The notes under the pieces are model-generated. The model made no database searches. It saw only the letters and a list, made by a program, of their open reading frames with translations, and was not told the DNA's origin. A program made the position numbers and the translations under genes. A DNA stretch of 44,642 nucleotides, from the NCBI GenBank assembly GCA_934292955.1, contig CAKQXZ010000010.1, positions 1-44,642 on the forward strand, read 5' to 3'. How positions within the stretch are numbered: position 1 is the first letter of the stretch; the number at the start of each line of letters is the position of its first letter. Source of the DNA: an uncultured Clostridia bacterium (GTDB lineage: Bacteria; Bacillota_A; Clostridia; Christensenellales; Borkfalkiaceae). Below are positions 37,580 to 44,642 of this stretch, piece after piece.

Positions 37580-37668
37580 TTTTTCGGTAGCCGCTAAAAA
37601 GTGCGGAAGTTTATCGTTTATTAAGCGATTGATTTACCGCCGCAAAATCAACTGAATAACAAACTAGA

Positions 37669-37712
37669 AAAACCGCGGAAAATCGGGCTATAAGTCGATT
37701 ATCCGCGGTTTT
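37669..37712. terminator. Bidirectional terminator carrying the dispersed repeat in its loop
   Basis: AAAACCGCGGA (37669-37679) pairs perfectly with TCCGCGGTTTT (37702-37712). The 22-nt loop is almost entirely the dispersed repeat. T-rich sequence follows on both strands, and it lies between two convergent genes. Confidence 0.88.
37684..37704 (+). repeat. Dispersed repeat inside a terminator loop
   Basis: CGGGCTATAAGTCGATTATC, with the last core base changed (C for G). The exact fit of the repeat to the loop of a perfect stem is notable. Confidence 0.85.
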
Positions 37713-37748
37713 ATTATTGTTTGTTAAGGCAATTTTGCCGACCGTCAT

Positions 37749-40643
37749 TTATTCTTCTGCAATTTTAAGATAGTTCTTTTCAAACGCCATAGGGAACAAA
37801 AACTGTTTTTCGCCGACGGCAAACTTTACGCGGAAATAATAATTGTTTTTATCCGCCCAGACTATCGTACCTAACCCGAATTTACTATGCATAACTTTTA
37901 CACCTACGCCGAACCGCACGAAATAATCGGGAATTTCTTCGGTTTCGTCATTTTCCGAAACGCTTTCTGCGGCAGTCATAACTGCTTCTTCTTTTTCGAC
38001 ATTTGTATCGATAATCGACCTATTGCGGAACTTTTCGGGAATAATCGCTTCTTCAAGGCTTGTTATAGTCGCCTGTTGCTTGCTGTATAACGCTTCATAT
38101 TCTTCGCGGCGCAAAACGGTATCCCATCCGCCGACCGATTCGCCTTCGTGCTTATCTATACCCGTGTAAGACAGACTTGCATTTTCGTATTTTCTGAACC
38201 CGAATATGCCCTGATTCATTTTTTCCGAATCGAACAGCCCGATAGAACACAGTACGTCGAAATCTTTGACCGTAAGCCCCGTAACCTTTTGAAAAAGTTC
38301 GGGTTCGATCTGCGTGATAACGTCTTTTATCGTCTGTTCACGGTAATCGGTAAGATACATAAACGCAGGTATCCGCGCCGCAAGTTTCAACAAATTTTCC
38401 TGCACCTGTTTACGGAGCGACTTGGTGTTTTTCTCTTCTTCGGTGAGTTCCTTCTTTTCGGCGAGCGTTAAATTATCGCCTTTTTCTTTTTTAAGTTGCT
38501 TAATCTTTTCCGAACGGTTGATAATCGTCTGAATTTCGGCATTTAACGAGCGAAACCCTTCAATCCGCATAAGCGCGTCCAACGCGTCCTGATTATTCTG
38601 CAACTTTTTAAGCGTGTCGTTATCGACGTGAACTAAAAGCGCGGTCTGCCAGCGTTTGGCAAGCAAGGTTGCAGACGTTCCCGCATATGTAATATCTAAA
38701 ATATCCTGCGCGTCGATACGATTCATCGACGAACCGTCGAACGCAAGAATAGGCAAAAACGAAATAAAATCTTTAACCTTTTTTTCGGGGCTTGTTTCGT
38801 CAACCTTTAATCTGCACGAATAGTCCGCAATCTGATGCAACGCGCGCTCCAAAGCAAAGTCGAAAATGTAACATTCCTGCTTTACGACTTGCCTATCGCC
38901 ATGCTCGTCAACTATTTCCCAAGGCGACTGCACGCGGAAAGCCGTTTGAAAATACGTTTCGGGCGACTTAAGATTGCGTAGCATAAACACGCCCGTCCAT
39001 GGGCGGACAGTTACGCCGGTCGTAAGTTTTCCGCAAGATAAAGTAATGGTTTTTGTTTCAAGCGGATCGCCCATAGCGTTAAGCACGGGCGCAAGCGCGT
39101 CTAATCCTACGCCCGCTTTAGTCCCCGCGCACACTATAATTTTATAATCGTTAAAAAAATCGTTTTGTTTCTGCCGCAACAAGTTATACATTGCATAGCA
39201 ACTTGCAATATTCGGCAAAAACCATAAAGTATGCGTCAACACGTTCAAAAGCGTGGTATCGGAATATGGCATAGGCGGTCGTTCTGCGCCGAGTTTCAAC
39301 CCGTCAACAGGCATATAACTACCCTGAATCATTTTCAGCCATTTCTGCACGTCGTCTTCGTAAACAAACTTTGCCGTCTCCGCTTTGCCCTTTTCAACAA
39401 GTTCGGCTTTGAAAAATTCGTTTATATCGAATTCGTCGTACCCTTCGTTTATGGCGACGTTGCAAGTAATCGAATCGGGCACTTTGTAAGTAAGCATAAC
39501 CATTTTAGGCAACGCCGCATACGGGTTTTCGCCACGAGATATATCCCAATTTTCTTTTGCCCGCTGCTCATCCGAATAAGTCCAGTTAAAAACCGAATCT
39601 TCTAAAAACTCACCCGAATTAAGCGCGCGGAACGGCGTACCCGATAAATACAGATAATGATCCGACGTAATAGGCAAAAACGATTCGTTTATGGCATTGC
39701 CCGCTTCTTCCGCCTGATATTTTTCAAGGTCGAAATCGTCGTTTTCTTCGTCGTAGTTTTCAAACAGTTTTTTCGCATTTTCACGCCACGCGCCGAAATG
39801 ATATTCGTCGAATATGATAATATCCCAGTTGGTGGTGTGAATAAACTCGTTTTTAGCCTTAATGCCACCCGCTTCGTTCGTGCCGAGCAAGTCCTGAAAA
39901 GAACCGAAAACGACGATAGGCATATCTTTATTGCAAGACTCGAACTGCTTATCTAATTTTTTCGCGTCGAACTTCGCTTCTTTATTGCTTACAAACTGCC
40001 AGCCCTTAAAATCGACGTGCCGCGAAATATCTTCCTGCCATGCCGATTCTACCGCGGGCTTAAATGTAAGTATAAGAACTTTTTTGAAATTCATTTCCTT
40101 ACACAATTCGTAAGCGGCAAAAGTCTTGCCGAAACGCATTTTCGCGTTCCACAAAAATTTCGGCGGGCGCGCGGGATCGTCTTTTTTCGCCTGCAAAAAA
40201 TAATCTTTTGTCATGCCGACCGCTTTCTTTTGCTCGTCGCGCATGGTAAAATTTCGGGTACGATTGCCTTCAAACCGCGTTTCGGTGCGAACTTCTTCAA
40301 TGGCAGTCAGCGCGTCGTATAACGTACAGCGAAACCATTCGTTTCTGTCCGTTCCTTCGTTTAATTGCACAAAACCTTTGTGGCGGAGCAATCTATGTAC
40401 GTCTTTATCGGTAAAACACGTTCCGTCCGAACGCATTGCCGATTCTTTGAATAAAATTCTGAAATTTATCGCCGCCGTGTGCAGTTGTTCTTTTATCCGC
40501 GTTTCGGCGTCTTTTCGGTCGGTATACCCTATTTTTATATATCCGTCGTGGTCTTTCAAGTCGGGCAAAACGTAGCCGTAAATAGTCGGCGCCACCGTCG
40601 GGCGTTTATGTAATATTTCAGAAAGACTTATATTATTCGCCAT
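37749..40643 (-). CDS. GIY-YIG nuclease-SF2 helicase fusion, restriction subunit
   Basis: A 964-residue protein. Residues about 20-120 form a T5orf172-type GIY-YIG nuclease: YGYV (22-25), YIKIGYT (35-41), R49 and E102 in NEWF. A superfamily 2 helicase follows: Walker A MRFGKT (169-174), FDEYH (278-282), LSGTP, and GKLTTGVTV with the late motif FRVQSP. A C-terminal Tudor-like domain (VKVMHSKFGLGTIV) resembles the end of PcrA. Such helicase-nuclease fusions cleave unmodified DNA after translocation in restriction systems. It is the last gene of the operon and overlaps the RES gene by 11 bases. Its base composition is like the host genes, and it contains a copy of the dispersed repeat. Confidence 0.85.
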   Translation of the reverse strand: MANNISLSEILHKRPTVAPTIYGYVLPDLKDHDGYIKIGYTDRKDAETRIKEQLHTAAINFRILFKESAMRSDGTCFTDKDVHRLLRHKGFVQLNEGTDRNEWFRCTLYDALTAIEEVRTETRFEGNRTRNFTMRDEQKKAVGMTKDYFLQAKKDDPARPPKFLWNAKMRFGKTFAAYELCKEMNFKKVLILTFKPAVESAWQEDISRHVDFKGWQFVSNKEAKFDAKKLDKQFESCNKDMPIVVFGSFQDLLGTNEAGGIKAKNEFIHTTNWDIIIFDEYHFGAWRENAKKLFENYDEENDDFDLEKYQAEEAGNAINESFLPITSDHYLYLSGTPFRALNSGEFLEDSVFNWTYSDEQRAKENWDISRGENPYAALPKMVMLTYKVPDSITCNVAINEGYDEFDINEFFKAELVEKGKAETAKFVYEDDVQKWLKMIQGSYMPVDGLKLGAERPPMPYSDTTLLNVLTHTLWFLPNIASCYAMYNLLRQKQNDFFNDYKIIVCAGTKAGVGLDALAPVLNAMGDPLETKTITLSCGKLTTGVTVRPWTGVFMLRNLKSPETYFQTAFRVQSPWEIVDEHGDRQVVKQECYIFDFALERALHQIADYSCRLKVDETSPEKKVKDFISFLPILAFDGSSMNRIDAQDILDITYAGTSATLLAKRWQTALLVHVDNDTLKKLQNNQDALDALMRIEGFRSLNAEIQTIINRSEKIKQLKKEKGDNLTLAEKKELTEEEKNTKSLRKQVQENLLKLAARIPAFMYLTDYREQTIKDVITQIEPELFQKVTGLTVKDFDVLCSIGLFDSEKMNQGIFGFRKYENASLSYTGIDKHEGESVGGWDTVLRREEYEALYSKQQATITSLEEAIIPEKFRNRSIIDTNVEKEEAVMTAAESVSENDETEEIPDYFVRFGVGVKVMHSKFGLGTIVWADKNNYYFRVKFAVGEKQFLFPMAFEKNYLKIAEE
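38008..38038 (-). repeat. Dispersed repeat copy inside the restriction helicase gene
   Basis: The minus strand reads CAATAGGTCGATTATCG (one core change) with the flank CCGAAAAGTTC. It is translated as PEKFRNRSIID at about residue 868, in a linker before the C-terminal domain. Confidence 0.7.
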
Positions 40644-41541
40644 GGTTTTCGTCGTCCTTTTTGGTTATAAACTCTTTTATTATATCCTTACATATTTGCT
40701 CTATTTCTTGTTGATTAAGTCCCGCCGACATATTTATTTTATATTTTTCTCGCGGAACAACTTTTTCTTTGTTGTTTAGGTCATAAAAGCAATATGTATT
40801 AAAAAAAGAGTATATAATTCTGCTTTCAATAAATTTAACAAAACTTTCATGACAATTAAAAATAACAATATTTGTTCCACCCGTTTTAGACGACATATAC
40901 ATTAAGCCGTCATATCCTGATTTTCTAACCAAATCCGCAACCATCTGAGAGTATACATATTCGCTTTGGTCTGCTACGGATATGGCAAACTGTAACATTA
41001 TTTTTGTTATTACCTGCGCAAACGCCGCTTTTTCTAAATCACTAACATTTTCACCCAAAGAAACACGTTGATCCGTTTTCAGATCTAATATTTTTAGGTC
41101 TTTTTGCACAATAAATTTAGCGACTGAAATGCACTCTCCATGGGACGGATTCAATTCCGCACAGGCTGTATATTCATCTTCTGCCGTATATAACACCGAT
41201 ACTCCCATAGGCGTACATCTTTGTTCATTGGTCAACCAAATAGGCGGTTCTTTTGAGTTTATTTCATCAAATCCCGTAAACTTATTTTCTTTATACGATA
41301 CCCCTTGCGTCTTTGCAATTTGAAAATCATTTATTTTCCTTGCTCGATATAAAACTTTTCCCTTTGCAAGCGGTATCTCTTTTTGTTTGTTTTCCAAAAG
41401 TGCATTTAGATAACGCCACAATTTACAATTGTAAAGTTTATCCGCATTTTTACTATCAATAGCACTCTTAAACTCATTATAATATCTATATGAGTTTTGC
41501 TTTCCAAAATTAAACATTATTATTTTTTCTATATCACTCAT
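40633..41541 (-). CDS. RES-domain protein (NAD+ phosphorylase/NADase-type toxin family)
   Basis: A 302-residue protein. The RES signature is seen in VLYRARKI (Arg, about residue 65), RCTPMGVSVLYTAEDEYTACAEL (about 108-130, the conserved Tyr and Glu region) and later the Ser-containing SPSHG-like NPSHGECI. RES toxins degrade NAD+ and halt growth; they normally pair with an XRE/DUF2384 antitoxin, which is not present. Here the gene sits inside a restriction operon, 4 bp after the methyltransferase and overlapping the helicase. It is visibly AT-rich compared with its flanks, a sign of recent arrival. A role as effector or sensor in the defence system is inferred from position. Confidence 0.75.
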   Translation of the reverse strand: MSDIEKIIMFNFGKQNSYRYYNEFKSAIDSKNADKLYNCKLWRYLNALLENKQKEIPLAKGKVLYRARKINDFQIAKTQGVSYKENKFTGFDEINSKEPPIWLTNEQRCTPMGVSVLYTAEDEYTACAELNPSHGECISVAKFIVQKDLKILDLKTDQRVSLGENVSDLEKAAFAQVITKIMLQFAISVADQSEYVYSQMVADLVRKSGYDGLMYMSSKTGGTNIVIFNCHESFVKFIESRIIYSFFNTYCFYDLNNKEKVVPREKYKINMSAGLNQQEIEQICKDIIKEFITKKDDENHGE

Positions 41542-42450
41542 ATTATCACTCCATAGGCTTAATCATAGATTCGATAAAGTTAATTTCTTCTTGTGTTAAA
41601 TTGTATTTTTTGTATAATTCTTCATCCGTCCACGGTTTAGAAAAATCTTGCATAGGAACAAATTGATAAACATTTTTTGCCGCATTTTGCGTATTCTTTT
41701 TGAACAAAACAAATAATCTAAAAAACTTAGTTTTAATATAAGTTTTGATACTTTCAACAATTTGTCTATTATGATTTGCTCCTACAATAAGATAGGTTTC
41801 AGTACAACAACTACCGATCTCGCCTATAAATGGTTTACCCAAAACATTATAAGGAAAATCTCCACGTTCCCCATATGCTTTTGCAATAAATACCTTATAA
41901 ACATTTATCAACTCTTTATTTTGACGAACGCATGATTTCTTAATAAAACCGTTTTTTGGATATGCAAAAGCAGGCAACAAATCAGAATCTTGTCGATTAT
42001 CACTATAAATTTCCGTCGTCGCTTCTATAGCAAATGGATTTCTTACACTTACAATATTTGTAAACGAATTTTCATTGAATTTTTGCACTTTATGTAATAT
42101 ACTTATAGCATTATTAAACCTAATAAAACTATCTCCATTTGTTTCCAATAAAGGTCTTTGCATTTTTGAAACTTTCTGATTTCTATGAGTTTCAACCATG
42201 CAATCACCAATATTATTCTTATCCCATAAAAAATAGCAAATACCACCTGATATATCAACATTTGGAAAACAGTCGGCGGCGTTAAAAAAGTCTACAAGAT
42301 AACGAATATGGTTATTATTTAGCATATTATTTCTAAAGCCGTCCAACCCTTTTCCACCCGAATACCACCTTGCAGGAATAATCATTGTTAAGTAGCGTGG
42401 GTTTAATTTCATAGCCTGCTCTACAAAGTATTGATAAATCGGCATTGCGC
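40645..42450. other. AT-rich module inside the restriction operon
   Basis: From about 40645 to 42450, covering the RES gene and the C-terminal part of the methyltransferase, the sequence is plainly richer in A/T than both flanks, with many AAT, ATA and TTT codons where the rest uses GCG, CGC and GTC. The change inside the methyltransferase falls just after the NPPY motif, where the target-recognition region begins. This suggests replacement of a specificity module by recombination. Confidence 0.6.
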
Positions 42451-43072
42451 TTGAACCGGTGCCGCCGCCGTCGGACAACTGATACGGCGGGTTTGAAATA
42501 ATTACGTCGAATTTCATATTAAAAATTTTCTCCGGTGTGGTTGTATGTATAAATTCGTAAGCGTGATTTTCTTTTTCATCGCCGCGGTCATAGGTCTTAT
42601 TTGCGCCGCAAAACTTGCATTTATCGCCCGCCCATGTATGATTAACTCTGCGATAGCGGATATTCCCTTCAGCCGTATCGAAATGGCTGATCGAATAATC
42701 GCCGTTCGGATATTTAGAGCAATATAAACTTCTGCGGGACAACAAACTTGTAAGTTCGGTTATTGCAATGCCGAAAAGTTGTTTATGAAAAATATGATCG
42801 ACGCGCGCGTTAAGGTCGGGAATTTTATCTTGCAAACCCACAATCAGGCGTTTTGCAATTTCGCGCAGGAACACGCCCGTTTTACAAGCGGGATCTAAAA
42901 ACGTAGTGTTCGGATCGGAAAACAATTCCTGCGGCAACAAGTCGAGCATTTTATTCACCACGTCGGGCGGAGTAAACACTTCGTCGTTGCTTAAATTTGC
43001 CAGACAAGACAAAACGTCCGGCGTATGCAAAGTTTTGTTTTTGTAAATTTTATCAAAAAAAGTTTCAGCCAT
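41546..43072 (-). CDS. Eco57I-like N6-adenine DNA methyltransferase
   Basis: A 508-residue enzyme. VFTPPDVVNKML precedes the SAM-binding motif I, FLDPACKTG (about 58-66), and the catalytic motif IV is NPPY (194-197) in DVIISNPPYQ. A CKFCG pair between them, with an earlier cysteine, may bind zinc. The C-terminal 300 residues should hold target recognition. It methylates adenine to protect host DNA. I chose ATG 43072: it overlaps the stop of the previous gene (ATGGCTGA), has AGGAAGG upstream, and an open frame to 43135 has no site. The C-terminal half is AT-rich, unlike the first half. Confidence 0.88.
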   Translation of the reverse strand: MAETFFDKIYKNKTLHTPDVLSCLANLSNDEVFTPPDVVNKMLDLLPQELFSDPNTTFLDPACKTGVFLREIAKRLIVGLQDKIPDLNARVDHIFHKQLFGIAITELTSLLSRRSLYCSKYPNGDYSISHFDTAEGNIRYRRVNHTWAGDKCKFCGANKTYDRGDEKENHAYEFIHTTTPEKIFNMKFDVIISNPPYQLSDGGGTGSSAMPIYQYFVEQAMKLNPRYLTMIIPARWYSGGKGLDGFRNNMLNNNHIRYLVDFFNAADCFPNVDISGGICYFLWDKNNIGDCMVETHRNQKVSKMQRPLLETNGDSFIRFNNAISILHKVQKFNENSFTNIVSVRNPFAIEATTEIYSDNRQDSDLLPAFAYPKNGFIKKSCVRQNKELINVYKVFIAKAYGERGDFPYNVLGKPFIGEIGSCCTETYLIVGANHNRQIVESIKTYIKTKFFRLFVLFKKNTQNAAKNVYQFVPMQDFSKPWTDEELYKKYNLTQEEINFIESMIKPME

Positions 43073-43802
43073 TTTCCTGCACCTTCCTGTAATGCACGGG
43101 CGGATATTCGCATATCGGCTCTGCCATATATTCATTAGTAACGGGGTTTTGTGAAATATATCTGCGTATTTCTTCGGGGATATCCAATAAAGACGCTTGT
43201 CCGCTTTTTGGCTTATCGTTGGCTTTTAGCATTACGTCAAGCCTGAAATCGCGCCGCTTAAGTTTAGTGCCGAGAATAAGGCTCCATTCGGGGAAAATTA
43301 TCGGCGTTTCGGTATCTTTTTGATTTTCGTCAACGCACATAAGCGTTAAAGCATTGCCGCACAATATGTTTTTTGAAAGTATGTATTTAACCGCGTCGCA
43401 CGTTTCTTGCAGTGTCGCTTTTCTGCACGCGTTTTTATACTCTTTATTCCATATATCAAAAAGCCGCTTTCGGCACTCTTCAACATTGTCGGCAAGAATA
43501 TCCACGCCGTATATGCTCGTTACGGCAAGCACCGAATACCGCTCGTAGTCATACGGGTTAGATTTATAAAGTTTTTTGACCGTAGCAAGTTTGCGGGTTA
43601 TAATCTCGGCTAAAAAATTGCCGTTGCCGCAAGCAGGTTCTAAAAAACGGCTGTCTATGCGGTCGCACTCTTGTGCAACTAAATCGCACATGGCTTTAAC
43701 TTCGCGTTCGTTTGTAAATACTTCGCCATGCGCCGCTACCCGCTTTTTTGATTTTATTTGTAATTCTTTATCGTCAGGTTTGTTTTTTCTGCAATTCGCC
43801 AT
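43065..43802 (-). CDS. Methyltransferase-like protein lacking the catalytic NPPY motif
   Basis: A 245-residue protein. GEVFTNEREVKAMCDLV and FLEPACGNGNFLAEI (motif I) followed by YGVDILADNVEECRKRL show the SAM-binding half of an N6 methyltransferase. Where motif IV should come there is IIFPEWSLILGTKL, with no NPPY/DPPY. It may be a non-catalytic partner of the next gene or a remnant of a longer enzyme. I chose ATG 43802; an open frame to 43871 would run through the operators and promoter. The next gene overlaps its stop by eight bases. Confidence 0.7.
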   Translation of the reverse strand: MANCRKNKPDDKELQIKSKKRVAAHGEVFTNEREVKAMCDLVAQECDRIDSRFLEPACGNGNFLAEIITRKLATVKKLYKSNPYDYERYSVLAVTSIYGVDILADNVEECRKRLFDIWNKEYKNACRKATLQETCDAVKYILSKNILCGNALTLMCVDENQKDTETPIIFPEWSLILGTKLKRRDFRLDVMLKANDKPKSGQASLLDIPEEIRRYISQNPVTNEYMAEPICEYPPVHYRKVQENG

Positions 43803-43808
43803 AATTAT

Positions 43809-43837
43809 ATTATATGTGCATTGCACATATTTGTCAA
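43809..43837 (-). promoter_or_regulatory. Perfect-consensus promoter of the restriction operon, possibly leaderless
   Basis: On the minus strand: TTGACA (43832-43837), exactly 17 bp, TATAAT (43809-43814). The ATG at 43802 begins only six bases after the -10, so transcription should start at or next to the first base of the coding region. No ribosome binding site is present. Confidence 0.85.
43812..43830. promoter_or_regulatory. Operator 1: perfect 19-bp palindrome in the promoter spacer
   Basis: ATATGTGCATTGCACATAT, centred on 43821, is a perfect palindrome around one central base. It fills the space between the -35 and -10 of the leftward promoter. Confidence 0.8.
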
Positions 43838-43852
43838 TGTGTATTGCACATT
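43836..43852. promoter_or_regulatory. Operator 2: second palindrome, one mismatch
   Basis: AATGTGTATTGCACATT, centred on 43844, is 23 bp from the centre of operator 1 and has the same TGTGxATTGCACA core. It overlaps the leftward -35 and sits upstream of the -10-like TAGAAT (43857-43862) of the rightward regulator gene. Confidence 0.75.
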
Positions 43853-43869
43853 TTGTTAGAATAAAAAAC

Positions 43870-44082
43870 ATGAATTACGGTTATTTATTCAAAAAAGCAA
43901 GAAAAGAAAGCGGCTTAACGCAAAAACAAGTGGCAGAAAAAATGGCGATTCATCAGTCGAACATAAGCGATTGGGAAAACGATATCTCTCGCCCCGAATA
44001 CGAAAAACTTATTCAACTTTCCATTCTTTACGAAGTAAGCGTTTACGATTTGCTCGGGGTGCCGGAAAAATATCGATTTTAA
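43870..44082 (+). CDS. XRE-family regulator, likely controller (C) protein of the restriction system
   Basis: A 70-residue single-domain helix-turn-helix protein: MNYGYLFKKARKESGLTQKQVAEKMAIHQSNISDWENDISRPE. The size and divergent position are those of controller proteins and small repressors. The two palindromes between it and the operon are its likely binding sites, giving autoregulation and timed expression of the restriction genes. The -10-like TAGAAT ends seven bases before the ATG and no ribosome site is visible, so its mRNA may be leaderless, as is known for several C-protein genes. Confidence 0.82.
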   Translation: MNYGYLFKKARKESGLTQKQVAEKMAIHQSNISDWENDISRPEYEKLIQLSILYEVSVYDLLGVPEKYRF

Positions 44083-44141
44083 TAAATCAGAACGGCGTTA
44101 ATTATCTTAAACGGCGGCTTATAAAATTGCCGAAAAAAGAA

Positions 44142-44191
44142 AATAATCGACCTTTATGACGGTAAAAAAATCCGCCTATAAGTCGATTATT
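44142..44191. terminator. Terminator built from two facing copies of the dispersed repeat
   Basis: A minus-orientation copy (44142-44162, with an extra T) and a plus-orientation copy (44172-44191) face each other across a 9-nt A-rich loop and form a stem of about 20 bp. On the minus strand it runs into TTCTTTTTT. It lies between the convergent XRE and DUF378 genes. Confidence 0.8.
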
Positions 44192-44238
44192 CGCTATTTT
44201 AAGAGTTTTCCCGCTTAAAGCGGTAATAGAAGTTAAAC

Positions 44239-44457
44239 TTAGTTACCTGCCATTTCGAGTTTGCCGTTGGTTATAACGGGCGAAATAATAAGCCAGATTG
44301 CAGCCAGTGCAACAAGCGAATAAACAACTATCGCTCCGACCGATCTTGCGCCCATAAACAGAAAACCTACAAGGTTAAAACCGAATAACCCGAACAGTCC
44401 CCAGTTGATTGCGCCGATAAGCACAAGAACATAGGCAATTATGTTTGCTATTTTCAT
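44239..44457 (-). CDS. DUF378 family small membrane protein
   Basis: A 72-residue protein with two membrane segments: IANIIAYVLVLIGAINWGLFG and AIVVYSLVALAAIWLIIS. The motif INWGLFGLFGFNLVGFL is diagnostic of DUF378, whose function is unknown. ATG 44457 has GGAGG upstream. A TATAAT (44523-44528, minus strand) lies about 65 bp before the start, but no good -35 accompanies it. Confidence 0.88.
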   Translation of the reverse strand: MKIANIIAYVLVLIGAINWGLFGLFGFNLVGFLFMGARSVGAIVVYSLVALAAIWLIISPVITNGKLEMAGN

Positions 44458-44620
44458 TTTCCCTCCTGTTAAAGCCGCGCCTTACAAAACGCAGCAATAA
44501 CAGTATGCCGCGATTTACAATTATTATACAATGCACTATTCACATATAATTATGATATCAGCCGCCATAAAACTTTACCGATATAAACCGCCCAAAATAT
44601 AAAAAGCAACCCGCCTATAT

Positions 44621-44642
44621 GCCGATAATCGACTTATAGACG
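44621..44642 (-). repeat. Dispersed repeat, exact copy at the window edge
   Basis: The minus strand reads GTCTATAAGTCGATTATCGG exactly. It ends at the last base of the window; what it flanks is outside. Confidence 0.85.

Noticed and set aside
40633..41541. Classic RES-Xre toxin-antitoxin pair with the XRE gene at 43870
   Set aside because: The XRE protein is a short HTH without the DUF2384 domain of RES antitoxins. It is divergent and separated by two genes, and the operators point to promoter control.
43812..43852. The two palindromes as a short CRISPR-like array
   Set aside because: Only two units, self-complementary, located in a promoter next to a regulator; no cas genes in the window.
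37749..44082. Type I or BREX/DISARM system
   Set aside because: There is no HsdS, no PglZ or BrxC, and no DrmA/DrmB-like gene. The set fits a methyltransferase plus helicase-nuclease restriction system.

Overview
The window looks like chromosomal DNA from an uncultured low-to-mid GC member of the Clostridia (Bacillota). The evidence is the neighbourhood pcrA-ligA-TIGR03960 radical SAM-DUF2344-RNase G, the yceD-rpmF pair, pta-ackA, a TmcAL-type tRNA ligase with a TTG start, strong GGAG ribosome binding sites and many near-consensus sigma-A promoters (TTGACA-17-TATAAT). No rRNA, tRNA, CRISPR array, integrase or transposase was recognised. The species cannot be named from this sequence alone.

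Layout. 1-110 is the tail of an unidentified gene. 342-2762 is a GH31 glycosidase with its own promoter. 3046-11565 is a leftward housekeeping operon read in the order pcrA, ligA, TIGR03960, DUF2344, rng. 11941-12830 holds yceD, rpmF and a tiny basic ORF. 12951-15237 is pta-ackA, which makes acetate and ATP from acetyl-CoA. 15396-18326 is rightward: tmcAL, a SLOG protein and a polyprenyl synthase. 18394-28149 is leftward: an SDR, an orphan SNF2-type helicase related to those of integrative elements, two tandem acyltransferase paralogues with an inserted zinc ribbon, an FTR-like protein, a D-2-hydroxyacid dehydrogenase and a ferritin-like protein. 28322-31141 is an ABC ATPase-permease fusion. 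31312-34788 holds a HAD phosphatase and a PHP-domain pair. 35063-37579 holds HU and a lipoprotein zinc peptidase. 37749-44082 is a defence-type restriction-modification cassette. 44239-44457 is a DUF378 membrane protein.

Defence cassette (37749-44082). One leftward operon encodes a methyltransferase-like protein that lacks NPPY, a complete Eco57I-like N6 adenine methyltransferase, a RES-domain protein (a family of NAD+-degrading toxins) and a GIY-YIG nuclease-helicase fusion. A 70-residue XRE regulator is divergent to it. The 67-bp divergent region carries a consensus leftward promoter whose spacer is filled by a perfect 19-bp palindrome, with a second palindrome 23 bp away. Both start codons lie about where transcription should begin, so both mRNAs may be leaderless. 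The RES gene and the C-terminal half of the methyltransferase are visibly more AT-rich than the rest, which suggests module exchange. The proposal is a restriction system with a built-in NAD+-depleting back-up.

Dispersed repeat. A 17-mer, CTATARGTCGATTATCG, recurs about 14 times in both orientations. Copies sit mostly at gene 3' ends, including in and around terminators, and a few lie inside genes, where they are translated. The distribution resembles DNA uptake sequences of Neisseria and Pasteurellaceae. This is an inference; nothing in the window shows a competence system.
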